In this document: one piece after another, positions 1 through 8,322 of the stretch
Layout: each line of letters starts with the position of its first letter
Numbering within the stretch: position 1 is the first letter of the stretch
NCBI GenBank assembly: GCA_934486615.1
Contig: CAKSQO010000016.1
Location: 1 to 14,618, forward strand
Length of the DNA stretch: 14,618 bases
Reading direction: 5' to 3'
Source of the DNA: an uncultured Eubacteriales bacterium
GTDB lineage: Bacteria > Bacillota > Clostridia > Oscillospirales > Acutalibacteraceae
Position numbers and translations under genes: made by a program
Notes under the pieces: model-generated
What the model was told of the DNA's origin: nothing
What the model saw: the letters and a program-made list of their open reading frames with translations, nothing else
Databases searched by the model: none

Positions 1-909
1 GTGACCGAGAAGGAGCAGGCGCAGCGCACCATAGCCCTGCTGACCTCCGCCGACGATGCGGGGGCGCTCGCCGCCGTCGCCGCCGACCTGAACGACGACT
101 GGACGGCCGTTTCCGACGAGCTTTATCCGTTCACCGTGCCGCTTGACAACAACTGCCTGTGGCACAACACCGCCGACCCCGCGCAGACGACGGGCTTTAT
201 CTCCTACGATGTTTCCACGCCCGAGAAGTCGGGCATAAACCTCGCCGACGACGACCGCGTGCAGATGATGTCGCTTTCGTCGAACGAGGGCTACTTCTAC
301 ATCTCGGCGCAGCTGCTGACCGAGATCGACTATTCGACAGAGCAGCTGTTCATCGGCCTTGACACCTATCAGCGCAACGACGGCGAATACTACTATTTAA
401 AGGATTACACGCCCACCGCGCTGTCGGGTATGGAATACGTTATCCGCTTTGACGGCAAGCAGGAGGCCTCGCTTTACGTCACCTCGTCCTATGCCCGCAG
501 CAAGGGCGGCTATGCGACGAAAGAGAGCTACTCGGGCGACTACACCCTTGTGTCAAAGCTCGGCTACGGCAGCTTCTCAAGCGGAGACAACCAGTTCTAT
601 CAGACGGGCTCGACAATACACATCAGGCTGCCGTGGTCGTGGCTCAACGTCACCGACCCGTCGCAGCGCGTGGTCATCAACAACTCGGGCGAGCTGTCGG
701 GTCAGGCAAAGACTGTCAGCACCGACGGCGCGATAGTCTCCGTACTTATCGCCGACAAGGGAACGGGCGACCAGCTCTATCTCTTTCCCGAGACAAAGCA
801 GGAAGCGTCCTACAAGACCTTCAAGTGGTCGACGTGGGAAAAGGTCAGCTACACCGTTCGCGAAAAGGACGGCTTTGCGCTGATGGAAAAATATTTTTCA
901 GGCAAATAA
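1..909 (+). CDS. C-terminal part of a surface glycosidase-like protein (5' truncated by window)
   Basis: The frame is open from the first base and no ribosome site is visible, so the leading GTG is almost certainly internal; 302 residues are seen. It shares landmarks with the two complete barrel proteins downstream. LWHNTADPAQTTGF (about 53-66) occupies the place of their W-N..EQ..G segment after the barrel. IHIRLPWSWLNVTDP (206-220) matches IRIPWQLLNVMDP and VRLAWYLLNVVN. The C-terminal SW/RLK..Y..F block also aligns. The visible part is therefore mostly the beta-rich, carbohydrate-binding-like C-terminal domain, and the catalytic barrel, if present, lies upstream. It is the first visible gene of the operon, 39 bases before the HEAT-repeat gene. 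A role at the cell surface acting on, or binding, the glycan made by the neighbouring glycosyltransferase is inference. No signal peptide can be seen because the N-terminus is missing. Confidence 0.8.
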   Translation: MTEKEQAQRTIALLTSADDAGALAAVAADLNDDWTAVSDELYPFTVPLDNNCLWHNTADPAQTTGFISYDVSTPEKSGINLADDDRVQMMSLSSNEGYFYISAQLLTEIDYSTEQLFIGLDTYQRNDGEYYYLKDYTPTALSGMEYVIRFDGKQEASLYVTSSYARSKGGYATKESYSGDYTLVSKLGYGSFSSGDNQFYQTGSTIHIRLPWSWLNVTDPSQRVVINNSGELSGQAKTVSTDGAIVSVLIADKGTGDQLYLFPETKQEASYKTFKWSTWEKVSYTVREKDGFALMEKYFSGK

Positions 910-933
910 AAGCACCCGATAAGGGGCTTGAAA

Positions 934-938
934 AGGAG
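934..938 (+). promoter_or_regulatory. Ribosome binding site that fixes the HEAT-gene start
   Basis: AGGAG sits 10 bases before the ATG at 949. The longer frame opening with TTG at 928 would place this site inside the coding region, so ATG 949 is preferred. Confidence 0.7.
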
Positions 939-948
939 CTGTAAAGAG

Positions 949-2037
949 ATGCAATACGAACTGTTCGCGGTCATATGCCTGATCATATGCCTGGTCATAC
1001 TCGCTCTTGAGTACCTGTGGCTCGCCGTTCTTGCGAAAAAGCAGGAGGACGACCGAAACAAGTACGAGACTGCGGCGAAAAAAATTCAGCTTATCGTTGA
1101 AGGCATACTTTACAGCCCCACCGAGGACAGCCGAAGGGCTGAGATTGACGAGCTTAAAAAGATAATGGGCGACGACACGCGTATGTTCGAGATGATAAGC
1201 GCGCAGCTGTGCTTCTGGGACGAATACGGCCTTGACGGGAGCTTCGGCCGCGACCGCCACGAGATGATCGACGAGGTTTACGCCGAGCTTGACCCGATCA
1301 AGCTGTTTTCGGGCATTCTCAAAAGCGGCAACAGGTACAAGGTCGGCTACGCGTGCAGACGGCTGGCCGACTTTGACGCGTTCGATTATTTAAACGATAT
1401 TTACGAGCTTTCAAAGGGCAGAAACCGCTCGGTCGCCTACAACGCCGCAATGGCGCTCTCGCGCCTCGGGTACACCGAGGGCGTGGCGGAATACATTCTC
1501 AAAATCGAGGAGGACAAGCGCTACTCTTTCCGCATAATCAACGAGCTGTTCGCCACGTTCAGCTCCGACCGGGCCGAGCTTGCACAGCAGGTGCTCGAAA
1601 AGTGCGACGACCATATGAAAGCCGTCGTCATCAAGAGCATCGCGCCATATGCTTTTGCGCAGTTCAGGCAGCTCTACCTCGACGGCATAACGAGCAAGGC
1701 GCCCGATATGCGCGTCGCGTGCGTCAGGGCGCTGGCCGACCTCGCCGACCCCAGGGACGAGCACACGCTGCTCGTCGCCGCGAAGGACGTCGACTGGGTC
1801 GTGCGCTCGGCTGCCGTCAGGGGGCTGCAGAGGCTGGGCACTCCCGCGGCCGTTCAGGGCGTAAAGGAGGCCACGGGCGACAAGGAATGGTGGGTGCGAC
1901 AGGCCGCGGCCGGCTCGCTTATCGATATGAACGTCAACATTTCCGAAATCGAGGACGTGCTCGGCGGCTATGACAAATACGCGTCCGACGCGGTGAAGTA
2001 CGCGCTCTACCGCTCGGTCGATATGAAGGAGGAGTAA
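949..2037 (+). CDS. Membrane-anchored HEAT-repeat protein
   Basis: Protein of 362 residues. Residues 4-28 form one hydrophobic helix followed by KK, so by the positive-inside rule the rest is probably cytoplasmic. The remainder is helical, with HEAT/PBS-lyase-type repeats clearest near 131-145, 160-174 (AAMALSRLG), 254-267 (VACVRALADLADP), 283-298 (VVRSAAVRGLQRLG) and 314-326 (WVRQAAAGSL). HEAT repeats form superhelical scaffolds for protein-protein contacts, and no catalytic motif is visible. The gene sits in the operon directly before the glycosyltransferase: the glycosyltransferase ribosome site (AGGAGG, 2027-2032) lies in its last codons and only 3 bases separate the genes, which implies coupled translation. 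I infer that it is an assembly or regulatory partner of the membrane glycosyltransferase. The repeat assignment is fairly secure; the partner is not shown by sequence. Confidence 0.85.
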   Translation: MQYELFAVICLIICLVILALEYLWLAVLAKKQEDDRNKYETAAKKIQLIVEGILYSPTEDSRRAEIDELKKIMGDDTRMFEMISAQLCFWDEYGLDGSFGRDRHEMIDEVYAELDPIKLFSGILKSGNRYKVGYACRRLADFDAFDYLNDIYELSKGRNRSVAYNAAMALSRLGYTEGVAEYILKIEEDKRYSFRIINELFATFSSDRAELAQQVLEKCDDHMKAVVIKSIAPYAFAQFRQLYLDGITSKAPDMRVACVRALADLADPRDEHTLLVAAKDVDWVVRSAAVRGLQRLGTPAAVQGVKEATGDKEWWVRQAAAGSLIDMNVNISEIEDVLGGYDKYASDAVKYALYRSVDMKEE

Positions 2038-2040
2038 GAG

Positions 2041-3453
2041 ATGAATTTTATAACCTATGTAAGGTACTTCATATCCTTCTTCAACTATTTCTGTATGGCG
2101 TTTACGATACTGCTGAGTATCATTTACATAGTGCAGCTGATAATGTCGTTTGTTAAAGTGCGTAAGAATGACAAGGCGCGCCAGTCAAACGACTTCGGCC
2201 GCTACGTTGAAAGTGAGAATCTGCTGCCGATTTCATTGCTTATCCCCGCTTACAACGAGGAGGAGAACATCGTCTCCAACATAAAATCGCTGCTTAAAAT
2301 CGACTATCCGCTCTTTGAGATAGTCGTAGTCAACGACGGCTCGACCGACAGAACGCACGATAAGATCGTCGACAGCTTCGGGCTTTATAAGATCGAATCG
2401 GCGGTCAGGACGTCGATTCCGACAAAGGACGTCAGGGGAGTGTACTACAACATCGAGTACCCCAATCTCATCTATGTCGACAAGGAAAACGGCGGCAAGT
2501 CCGACGCGCTCAACGCGGGCATAAACATATCGTCCTACCCGCTGTTTGCCTGCCTTGACGCGGACTCGCGTATCGAGCCCGACGCGCTGCTGAAGCTGTC
2601 GATAGAGTTTCTCAAAAACACCGACACCATCGTCGCGGGCGGCCTTGTGCGTATAGCCAACGGCTTCAAAATTCGCGACGGCCGCGTCAGCGGCTTCTCA
2701 ATGCCAGAAAAGATGGTCGAGCGCTTTCAGATTGTCGAATACTACCGCTCGTTTCTTTCGGGAAGGGTCAGCTGGGGCGCGACGAACTCGATGCTCATTG
2801 TTTCGGGCGCGTTCGGCGTGTTCAAAAAGCAGGCGGTCATCGAGGTCGGCGGCTATAAGACCAACACGATAGGCGAGGATATGGAGATAGTCGTCCGCCT
2901 GCACCGCTACATGCGAACGCATAAGCGCAAATACAAGATCATCTTCTGCGAGGACTCGGTCTGCTGGACTCAGGGGCCGATGTCCGTCGCCGATATACGC
3001 AGCCAGCGCCGCCGCTGGCAGATAGGGCTGTTCGACACGCTCATTTCGCACAAGGGACTGTTTCTCAATCCGCGCTACGGTATGATAGGCCTCATGGCGA
3101 TACCGTACAACTGGATATTCGAGCTGTTCGGCGCTGTGGTTGAATCGCTCGGCTACGTCATAATCCCGTTTTCGCTGCTGATGGGCGAGCTGAACATGTT
3201 CTTCTTCACGATGTACTTTCTGCTCGCCGTCATGCTCGGCGTCATACTGTCGATAGGCAGTCTTATTCTGGAGCAGTACACGCGCAAGTCGGTCATGAGC
3301 GCCAAGCAGTGCCTGTCGCTCTCGCTTTACGCGATACTGGAAAACTTCGGTTACAGGCAGCTGATAACCGTGTTCCGCCTTGAAGGAATACTCAAATACC
3401 GCAAGCTCAGAAAAACGTGGGGCAAGATCAAGAGAAAGGAGATCGAGCAATGA
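2041..3453 (+). CDS. Membrane-integrated family 2 (GT2) glycosyltransferase, processive type
   Basis: Protein of 470 residues with an N-terminal membrane helix (about 15-38), a GT-A domain (about 62-330) and several C-terminal helices (about 345-415). GT2 landmarks are visible: LLIPAYNEEENI (66-77), VVNDGSTDRT with the nucleotide-binding Asp (96-105), KSDALNAG (153-160), the metal-binding DAD (173-175), the acceptor-side GED (278-280) and QRRRW (322-326), the Q/RxxRW signature of processive synthases such as cellulose, hyaluronan and PgaC-type enzymes. It should transfer sugars from a nucleotide sugar onto a growing chain and may extrude it through its own membrane channel. There is no PilZ domain at the C-terminus, so direct cyclic-di-GMP control is not evident. 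The sugar cannot be read from sequence. Its stop overlaps the start of the next gene (ATGA, 3450-3453). Confidence 0.93.
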   Translation: MNFITYVRYFISFFNYFCMAFTILLSIIYIVQLIMSFVKVRKNDKARQSNDFGRYVESENLLPISLLIPAYNEEENIVSNIKSLLKIDYPLFEIVVVNDGSTDRTHDKIVDSFGLYKIESAVRTSIPTKDVRGVYYNIEYPNLIYVDKENGGKSDALNAGINISSYPLFACLDADSRIEPDALLKLSIEFLKNTDTIVAGGLVRIANGFKIRDGRVSGFSMPEKMVERFQIVEYYRSFLSGRVSWGATNSMLIVSGAFGVFKKQAVIEVGGYKTNTIGEDMEIVVRLHRYMRTHKRKYKIIFCEDSVCWTQGPMSVADIRSQRRRWQIGLFDTLISHKGLFLNPRYGMIGLMAIPYNWIFELFGAVVESLGYVIIPFSLLMGELNMFFFTMYFLLAVMLGVILSIGSLILEQYTRKSVMSAKQCLSLSLYAILENFGYRQLITVFRLEGILKYRKLRKTWGKIKRKEIEQ

Positions 3454-5663
3454 AAAAGGTCGTTATTTCAATCGTCGCGACCCTGCTTGTGCTCGCTATC
3501 CTCGCCCAGACGGGCGTGCTCGAAATTTTCGGCATACACGGCATCTCCTTTTACACCAAAAAGAAAAGCACCGACGCGTCGGGCAGCGGCTTTGAGACCT
3601 ATACCGACAGCGAAACGGGAGTCAGCTACCGCTTCCGCGCAAAGGGCGACTACTTCTACATCTATGAGGACAAGGACTGGAAGCAGCTGTTTATGCGCGG
3701 GGTCAACATCGGCGCGACCGAGCCGGGGCTGTTCCCGGGCGATCTGACAATTTCGTACGACACCTACTACCGCTGGTTCGGCTATATAAGCAAGATGAAC
3801 TGCAACTGCATACGCGTTTATACCTTGATGCCGCCGCAGTTTTATCAGGCGCTCGGCGACTTTAACCGAAAGGCGAAGAACAAGCTCTATCTCTATCAGG
3901 GCATATGGGTAAACGAGGAGGACATCGAGCGCCTTTCCGACACCTATGCCGAGAACGAGAAGATCCTGAACGACTTTATAAACGACGCGGTCGACCTCGT
4001 CAACGTCATACACGGCAACGCCAAAATTGCCGAGAGCGCGGGCGAAGCCTACGGCACCTACACTGCCGATGTGTCTCAGTGGCTTGTCGGGTGGATAGTC
4101 GGCATCGAGTGGGATCCGAACTTTGTTATGAACACCGACGCGCAGCACCCCGACAAAAAGGACTACGACGGAAAGTACCTCTACACGCAGACGGCTTCGC
4201 CGTTCGAGGCGTTCCTCTGCCGCGTGGGCGACGCGCTCATCAGCCACGAAACGAAGAAGTACAAGTTTCAGACGCCGCTTGCGTTCAGCAACTGGATAAC
4301 GACCGACCCGCTCACGCACCCGAACGAGCCGCACTACGACGAGGATAAGGCGACCGTCAACACCGAGAACGTCAAAAGCCGTAACTTCGGCCCGGGAATG
4401 TTCGCCTCGTACCACATATATCCGTATTATCCCGACAGCCTGAACTATCAGGAGGACTACCTCGAGAACATCGACGACAGCGGCAAGGTCAACACCTACG
4501 CCGCGTATCTCGCCGACCTGAAGCTCGCGCACACGATGCCGATAATCGTCGCCGAGTTCGGCATACCGACCTCGCGCGGAATGGGGCACGAGAGCGTTAT
4601 GGGCTACAATCAGGGCATGGTCGACGAGACCGATCAGGGTGCGATGCTGATCGATATGCTCGAGTGCATAGCCGACGCGAAGTACGCAGGCGGCATCGTG
4701 TTCACATGGCAGGATGAGTGGTTCAAGCGAACCTGGAACAATGTAATGTTCGACATCGCCGACCGCCGCCCCTACTGGTCGAATATCCAGACGACCGAGC
4801 AGTGCTTCGGGCTGATGGCGTTCGACCCCGGCAAGAGCAAGATGGCGGCCTATATCGACGGCAGCGTGTCAGAGTGGAAGAGCACTTCCCCGACCGTCAC
4901 GACCGATCAGGGCAGCCTGTATGTCAAGAGCGACGAGCGCTACCTTTACCTTATGCTCGACCTTAAAAACTACGATTTTGACAACGATACCCTGCTGATA
5001 CCGATAAATACCGTCGCCGATCAGGGGAACACTAAGGCAAACGACCGCAACGCCGAGTTCGACAAGGAAGCGGACTTCCTTATTTGCATCAACGGCAAGA
5101 ATAACTCCCACATCTATGTTGACCGATACTACGATGCGTTCAACTTTTACTTTCTTGAGTCAAAGAAGCTCAGCGACGTCGCCGCCGAGGTCAACGCGAG
5201 CGTCAAAAACAGCGGCGCGTTCGACATTATGCGTATGTGCTACGGCTACAACCTTACCGTCAAGGGCACAAACCGGGTCGAGCCCGATAAGGTGTACGAA
5301 ACGGGTCTGCTGCGCTACGGCAACGGCAATCCCGACTCCGACGGCTACAAGTCGCTGTCCGATTTTTACTTCAAAAACGGCAAGCTGGAGATAAGGATCC
5401 CTTGGCAGCTGCTCAACGTAATGGACCCCTCGAGCAAGCAGCAGATCTCCGACTTCTGGAAGTCACAGGTCATCTCCGCCGGGAGCTACGACAGCTTCGA
5501 CTTCGGCTTCGCCTTCAGAAGCGGCGACTCAAAGAAGCTGAACATCTCGCTTTCGGGCCGCTACAAGTACAGCTCGTGGAACACTCCGACGTGGCACGAG
5601 CGGCTCAAGCCCGCCTACTATGAGCTGCAAAGTTATTTTGAGAAATACACGGAGGAAAAATGA
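3450..5663 (+). CDS. Membrane-anchored glycosidase-like TIM-barrel protein with CBM9-like domain
   Basis: ATG 3450 has AAAGGAG (3435-3441) 8 bases upstream and overlaps the glycosyltransferase stop; an in-frame GTG at 3417 lacks this support. The product is 737 residues. Residues 4-24 are an uncleaved-looking signal anchor, so the rest is extracellular. The barrel (about 65-430) opens with RGVNIG (83-88), a common start of clan GH-A-like folds. Two conserved glutamates lie where catalytic residues would be expected: E220 in VGIEW and E369 in VAEFG, with VFTWQDEWFKRTW (417-429) as the last strand. Residues from about 467 (YIDGSVSEW) resemble a CBM9-like beta domain, ending in IRIPWQLLNVMDP. 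It is a close paralog of the next gene. By analogy with PslG or BcsZ, which accompany synthase-type systems, it may trim or process the exported chain. The catalytic assignment is inferred; it could also be a non-catalytic glycan-binding protein. Confidence 0.85.
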   Translation: MKKVVISIVATLLVLAILAQTGVLEIFGIHGISFYTKKKSTDASGSGFETYTDSETGVSYRFRAKGDYFYIYEDKDWKQLFMRGVNIGATEPGLFPGDLTISYDTYYRWFGYISKMNCNCIRVYTLMPPQFYQALGDFNRKAKNKLYLYQGIWVNEEDIERLSDTYAENEKILNDFINDAVDLVNVIHGNAKIAESAGEAYGTYTADVSQWLVGWIVGIEWDPNFVMNTDAQHPDKKDYDGKYLYTQTASPFEAFLCRVGDALISHETKKYKFQTPLAFSNWITTDPLTHPNEPHYDEDKATVNTENVKSRNFGPGMFASYHIYPYYPDSLNYQEDYLENIDDSGKVNTYAAYLADLKLAHTMPIIVAEFGIPTSRGMGHESVMGYNQGMVDETDQGAMLIDMLECIADAKYAGGIVFTWQDEWFKRTWNNVMFDIADRRPYWSNIQTTEQCFGLMAFDPGKSKMAAYIDGSVSEWKSTSPTVTTDQGSLYVKSDERYLYLMLDLKNYDFDNDTLLIPINTVADQGNTKANDRNAEFDKEADFLICINGKNNSHIYVDRYYDAFNFYFLESKKLSDVAAEVNASVKNSGAFDIMRMCYGYNLTVKGTNRVEPDKVYETGLLRYGNGNPDSDGYKSLSDFYFKNGKLEIRIPWQLLNVMDPSSKQQISDFWKSQVISAGSYDSFDFGFAFRSGDSKKLNISLSGRYKYSSWNTPTWHERLKPAYYELQSYFEKYTEEK

Positions 5664-7816
5664 AAAGGTTAGTCAGCCTTGTGCTTGCCGTCGTCCTCGC
5701 TTTGGCGGCGGTCGGCTGCTCCGACCCCGTGATAAACCGCGGCGACTCGGGCAGCAGCGATAAATCGGCGGTCAGGTACCCCTCGCCCGCAAAGAGCGCG
5801 GAGCTGCCGAAGTCCGATTCGGACTTTGACTTTTTCGCGGCCGACAACGGCTATTTCTATCGCCGCGACGGCAAAAAGGCGAGCCTGTTCTACATCAGGG
5901 GCGTGAATATGGGGCTGACCTCCGCGCTGACCGATCTGAGCAACCCGAACGTGCCGTACGAGACCTATATGCGCTGGTTTGCGCAGATTAAGGCGATGAA
6001 CGCCGACACGGTCAGGGTGTTCAGCGTGATGAACCCCGATTTTTACCGCGCACTTTACGATTTTAACAGGAAAAACTCCGCCGACCCGCTGTACCTCATT
6101 CAGGGCATATGGTTCTCGGAGGATCTGATGTACGAGCTGACCGACGCGCTCGAAAGCGACAGGATCCTGATAAACGCGTTCAAGCGCTCGGTGACCGAAA
6201 CGCTCGACATTATCCACGGCAACAGCGACTACACCGCCTACGGCACGCTGTCGCCCGCCGTATATGACAGGGACGTTTCGCAGTACGTCGTCGGGTATAT
6301 CCTCGGGCTTGAGTACCCCGCCGACTTTGTTATTGAGACTAACGCCTCCCACCCAAACGAGGCCGACTTCTCGGGCGAGTACCTCTGCACCGCCGACGGC
6401 TCGTCGCCGTTTGAGGCGTTTCTATGCGAGGTCGGCGAGACGCTCATCGCGTTTGAGACCGAGAATTACTCGCACCAGACGCCCATAGCGTTTCTCAACT
6501 GGCAGACGCTCGACACTCTCACCCACTCGAACGAGCCGTTCGATGAGGAGGACTCCGCTTGTGTCAACACCGAGAATATTCTCGCGCGCAGCACCTACGC
6601 CGCGGGGCTGTTCGCGGCGGTAGACGTCTATCCGTACTATCCCGAGTTTATGAATCATCAGCAGCAGTACCTCGACTACCGCGACGAAAACGGTAAGGCC
6701 AACCCCTACCGTGCGTATTTGAAGGACCTGAAGGGGCAGTACAGCGTACCCGTGCTCATCGCCGAGTACGGCCTGTCGACCTCGCGCGGGGTTGCGCACA
6801 AGGCGGCCTCGGGCTACGATCAGGGCGGTTTGACCGAGCAGGAGCAGGGCGAATACTGCGCCGATATGTCGCGCTCGATCGCGCTCGAGGGCTATTGCGG
6901 CGGGCTGCTGTTCTCGTGGCAGGACGAGTGGTTCAAACGGACGTGGAATACCGTGATGTACTACCCCGATGACCCGACCGACCGCACGCACAATCTCTCC
7001 TCCGCCGAGCAGGGCTACGGCATGCTGAGCTTCGATACCTCGACCGTCTATCCCGACGGCGATTTTGACGACTGGGAAGGCGTGGCCGACTCCGCCGACG
7101 GCGTTAAGGTGCAGTTCGACGCGGACTATATGCACCTGCTCATCGACCTGCCCGACGGCTTCGACTTTGAAAAGGACAGCTGCTTTGTTCCGATTTCGAC
7201 TCTCGGAGTCGGCAGCCGCTCAAGCTCCGAATACGGGCTGAGCTTCAGCCAAAGCTGCGATTTTCTGCTGAAGATCGGCGGCAAGAGCGGCACGCGGCTG
7301 CTGACCGACGCGCATTACGACGTGTTCACCTACCGCTGCAGCGTGCTGAAAAACGTGTTCGACGGCTCACTCGCGGGGCGAAACAGCGGGCGCTACGACC
7401 CGATAAAAACGCTCGTCTCGAACGAGATGTATCTGCCCGACGACGATGAGACCATACCTCCGCAGGCGTACGAAAGCGGGCTTCTGCGCTACGGCAACGC
7501 CAATCCGAGCGCGAAAAGCTACTGCTCGCAGGCGGACTTTTTCTGCAAGGACGGCAAGGTCGAGGTGCGCTTGGCGTGGTATCTGCTGAACGTCGTGAAC
7601 GCGCGGCTGGGCGTGTGCATCGACGAGCCGGTCGGCAGCGAGCTCGGCTTCACTTCGTTCTCCGATATTTACGTCGGAGCGGGGGAGAGCGGCTCGATAA
7701 CGCTGTCGTCCGCGGGCTTCAGGCCCCTCGGGAAGATAAAGACCGCCGAGCGCCTGAAACGGTCGTATAAGTATATGACCGACGTTTTCGCCGAGCTGAA
7801 AAAAGGCTTGGCGTAA
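5660..7816 (+). CDS. Glycosidase-like TIM-barrel lipoprotein, paralog of the preceding gene
   Basis: Protein of 718 residues. The start at 5660 overlaps the previous stop (ATGA) and has GGAGG at 5651-5655. Residues 1-20 are a lipoprotein signal ending in AAVGC, so Cys20 should be lipidated and the protein held on the outer face of the membrane. The barrel (about 60-430) shares RGVN.G, the FLCEVGETLI region, NW.T.D.LTH.NEP, YPYYP and FSWQDEWFKRTW with its neighbour. The putative catalytic glutamates align as E218 (LGLEY) and E369 (IAEYG). A CBM9-like segment begins near 465 (PDGDFDDW) and ends with VRLAWYLLNVVN. It differs mainly in anchoring (lipid rather than transmembrane helix) and in loops. 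It is the last gene of the operon, followed by a terminator. The function is inferred as cell-surface glycan processing or binding, and the substrate is unknown. Confidence 0.85.
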   Translation: MKRLVSLVLAVVLALAAVGCSDPVINRGDSGSSDKSAVRYPSPAKSAELPKSDSDFDFFAADNGYFYRRDGKKASLFYIRGVNMGLTSALTDLSNPNVPYETYMRWFAQIKAMNADTVRVFSVMNPDFYRALYDFNRKNSADPLYLIQGIWFSEDLMYELTDALESDRILINAFKRSVTETLDIIHGNSDYTAYGTLSPAVYDRDVSQYVVGYILGLEYPADFVIETNASHPNEADFSGEYLCTADGSSPFEAFLCEVGETLIAFETENYSHQTPIAFLNWQTLDTLTHSNEPFDEEDSACVNTENILARSTYAAGLFAAVDVYPYYPEFMNHQQQYLDYRDENGKANPYRAYLKDLKGQYSVPVLIAEYGLSTSRGVAHKAASGYDQGGLTEQEQGEYCADMSRSIALEGYCGGLLFSWQDEWFKRTWNTVMYYPDDPTDRTHNLSSAEQGYGMLSFDTSTVYPDGDFDDWEGVADSADGVKVQFDADYMHLLIDLPDGFDFEKDSCFVPISTLGVGSRSSSEYGLSFSQSCDFLLKIGGKSGTRLLTDAHYDVFTYRCSVLKNVFDGSLAGRNSGRYDPIKTLVSNEMYLPDDDETIPPQAYESGLLRYGNANPSAKSYCSQADFFCKDGKVEVRLAWYLLNVVNARLGVCIDEPVGSELGFTSFSDIYVGAGESGSITLSSAGFRPLGKIKTAERLKRSYKYMTDVFAELKKGLA

Positions 7817-7881
7817 GGTGCGCGCTTCGTAAAGCGCGGCCGCAAGGTCTGACGTGAAGCACTGCGATTACAGAAAAGCCG

Positions 7882-7912
7882 AAAGCCGACCGCATTTCGC
7901 GGTCGGCTTTTT
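7882..7912 (+). terminator. Rho-independent terminator of the polysaccharide operon
   Basis: A perfect 12-bp stem (7882-7893 with 7899-7910) closes a 5-base loop and runs into TTTTT (7908-7912). It lies 65 bases after the last stop codon of the operon. Confidence 0.93.
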
Positions 7913-7987
7913 CGCGCGCAGGGGAGAGCGCAGGTTGGCAGGAAAACGCGCGGACAGTATGGCGGGTGCGCATAGGCCGCGTGGCTT

Positions 7988-8104
7988 TTATCGCGAAGCG
8001 GGCTGTGGTAGAGTTGCAGTATTGACTGCGCGAGAATTGTGCGCCATTATCGCGGTGCGGGCTGCAGTTGGAGTGCGCGCTTTTGCGGTATTGGTTGCGT
8101 GAAA
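7988..8104. repeat. Degenerate direct repeat, two copies
   Basis: Two units start with TTATCGCG (7988 and 8047), followed by GCGGGCTG, then a GAGT, then GTATTG and TGCG in the same order. The second copy is about 10 bases longer. The units are about 59 bases apart, lie in non-coding DNA, and could be a decayed duplication. Confidence 0.45.
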
Positions 8105-8252
8105 GTCCGCCCATTCACCGAAACTGTCGTTTATCGCCGTGCCCCAAGACCCGCTCCGCGCTGCCTTTTCCGCTATGTCGTATCAATCACAACTCGCGCC
8201 GGCTCTTTTTTGCTTCATATACGCCCGCACTCCGCTGCCTCCCGCCAACACA

Positions 8253-8290
8253 AAAGCACCGTTTCACCCGATCGGGTGAAACGGTGCTTT
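8253..8290 (-). terminator. Terminator of the SGNH-hydrolase gene (perfect 38-base palindrome)
   Basis: The 38 bases are self-complementary end to end (19-bp arms, centre CCCGATCGGG). Read on the minus strand it lies 32 bases after the stop of the SGNH gene and is followed by TTTT overlapping its right arm. On the plus strand the T tract is shorter, so it serves the minus-strand gene best. Confidence 0.85.
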
Positions 8291-8322
8291 AACTTAATTA
8301 CTGTTCAGCCTGAAGCCGAGGA

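Larger units (their letters stand above)
7817..8252. other. Convergent intergenic region without a gene
   Basis: No reading frame here has a credible start and homology. A 7-bp hairpin (CGCGCTT 7821-7827, AAGCGCG 7832-7838) precedes the operon terminator. The stretch 7988-8104 contains two related copies of a degenerate sequence, listed separately. The remainder shows nothing recognisable. Confidence 0.6.

Noticed and set aside
928..951. TTG at 928 as start of the HEAT-repeat protein
   Set aside because: It would bury the AGGAG site, and ATG 949 with correct spacing directly precedes the membrane helix.
3468..4589. 373-codon minus-strand open frame opposite the first barrel protein
   Set aside because: Shadow of the plus-strand gene, with Arg/Val-rich low-complexity composition.
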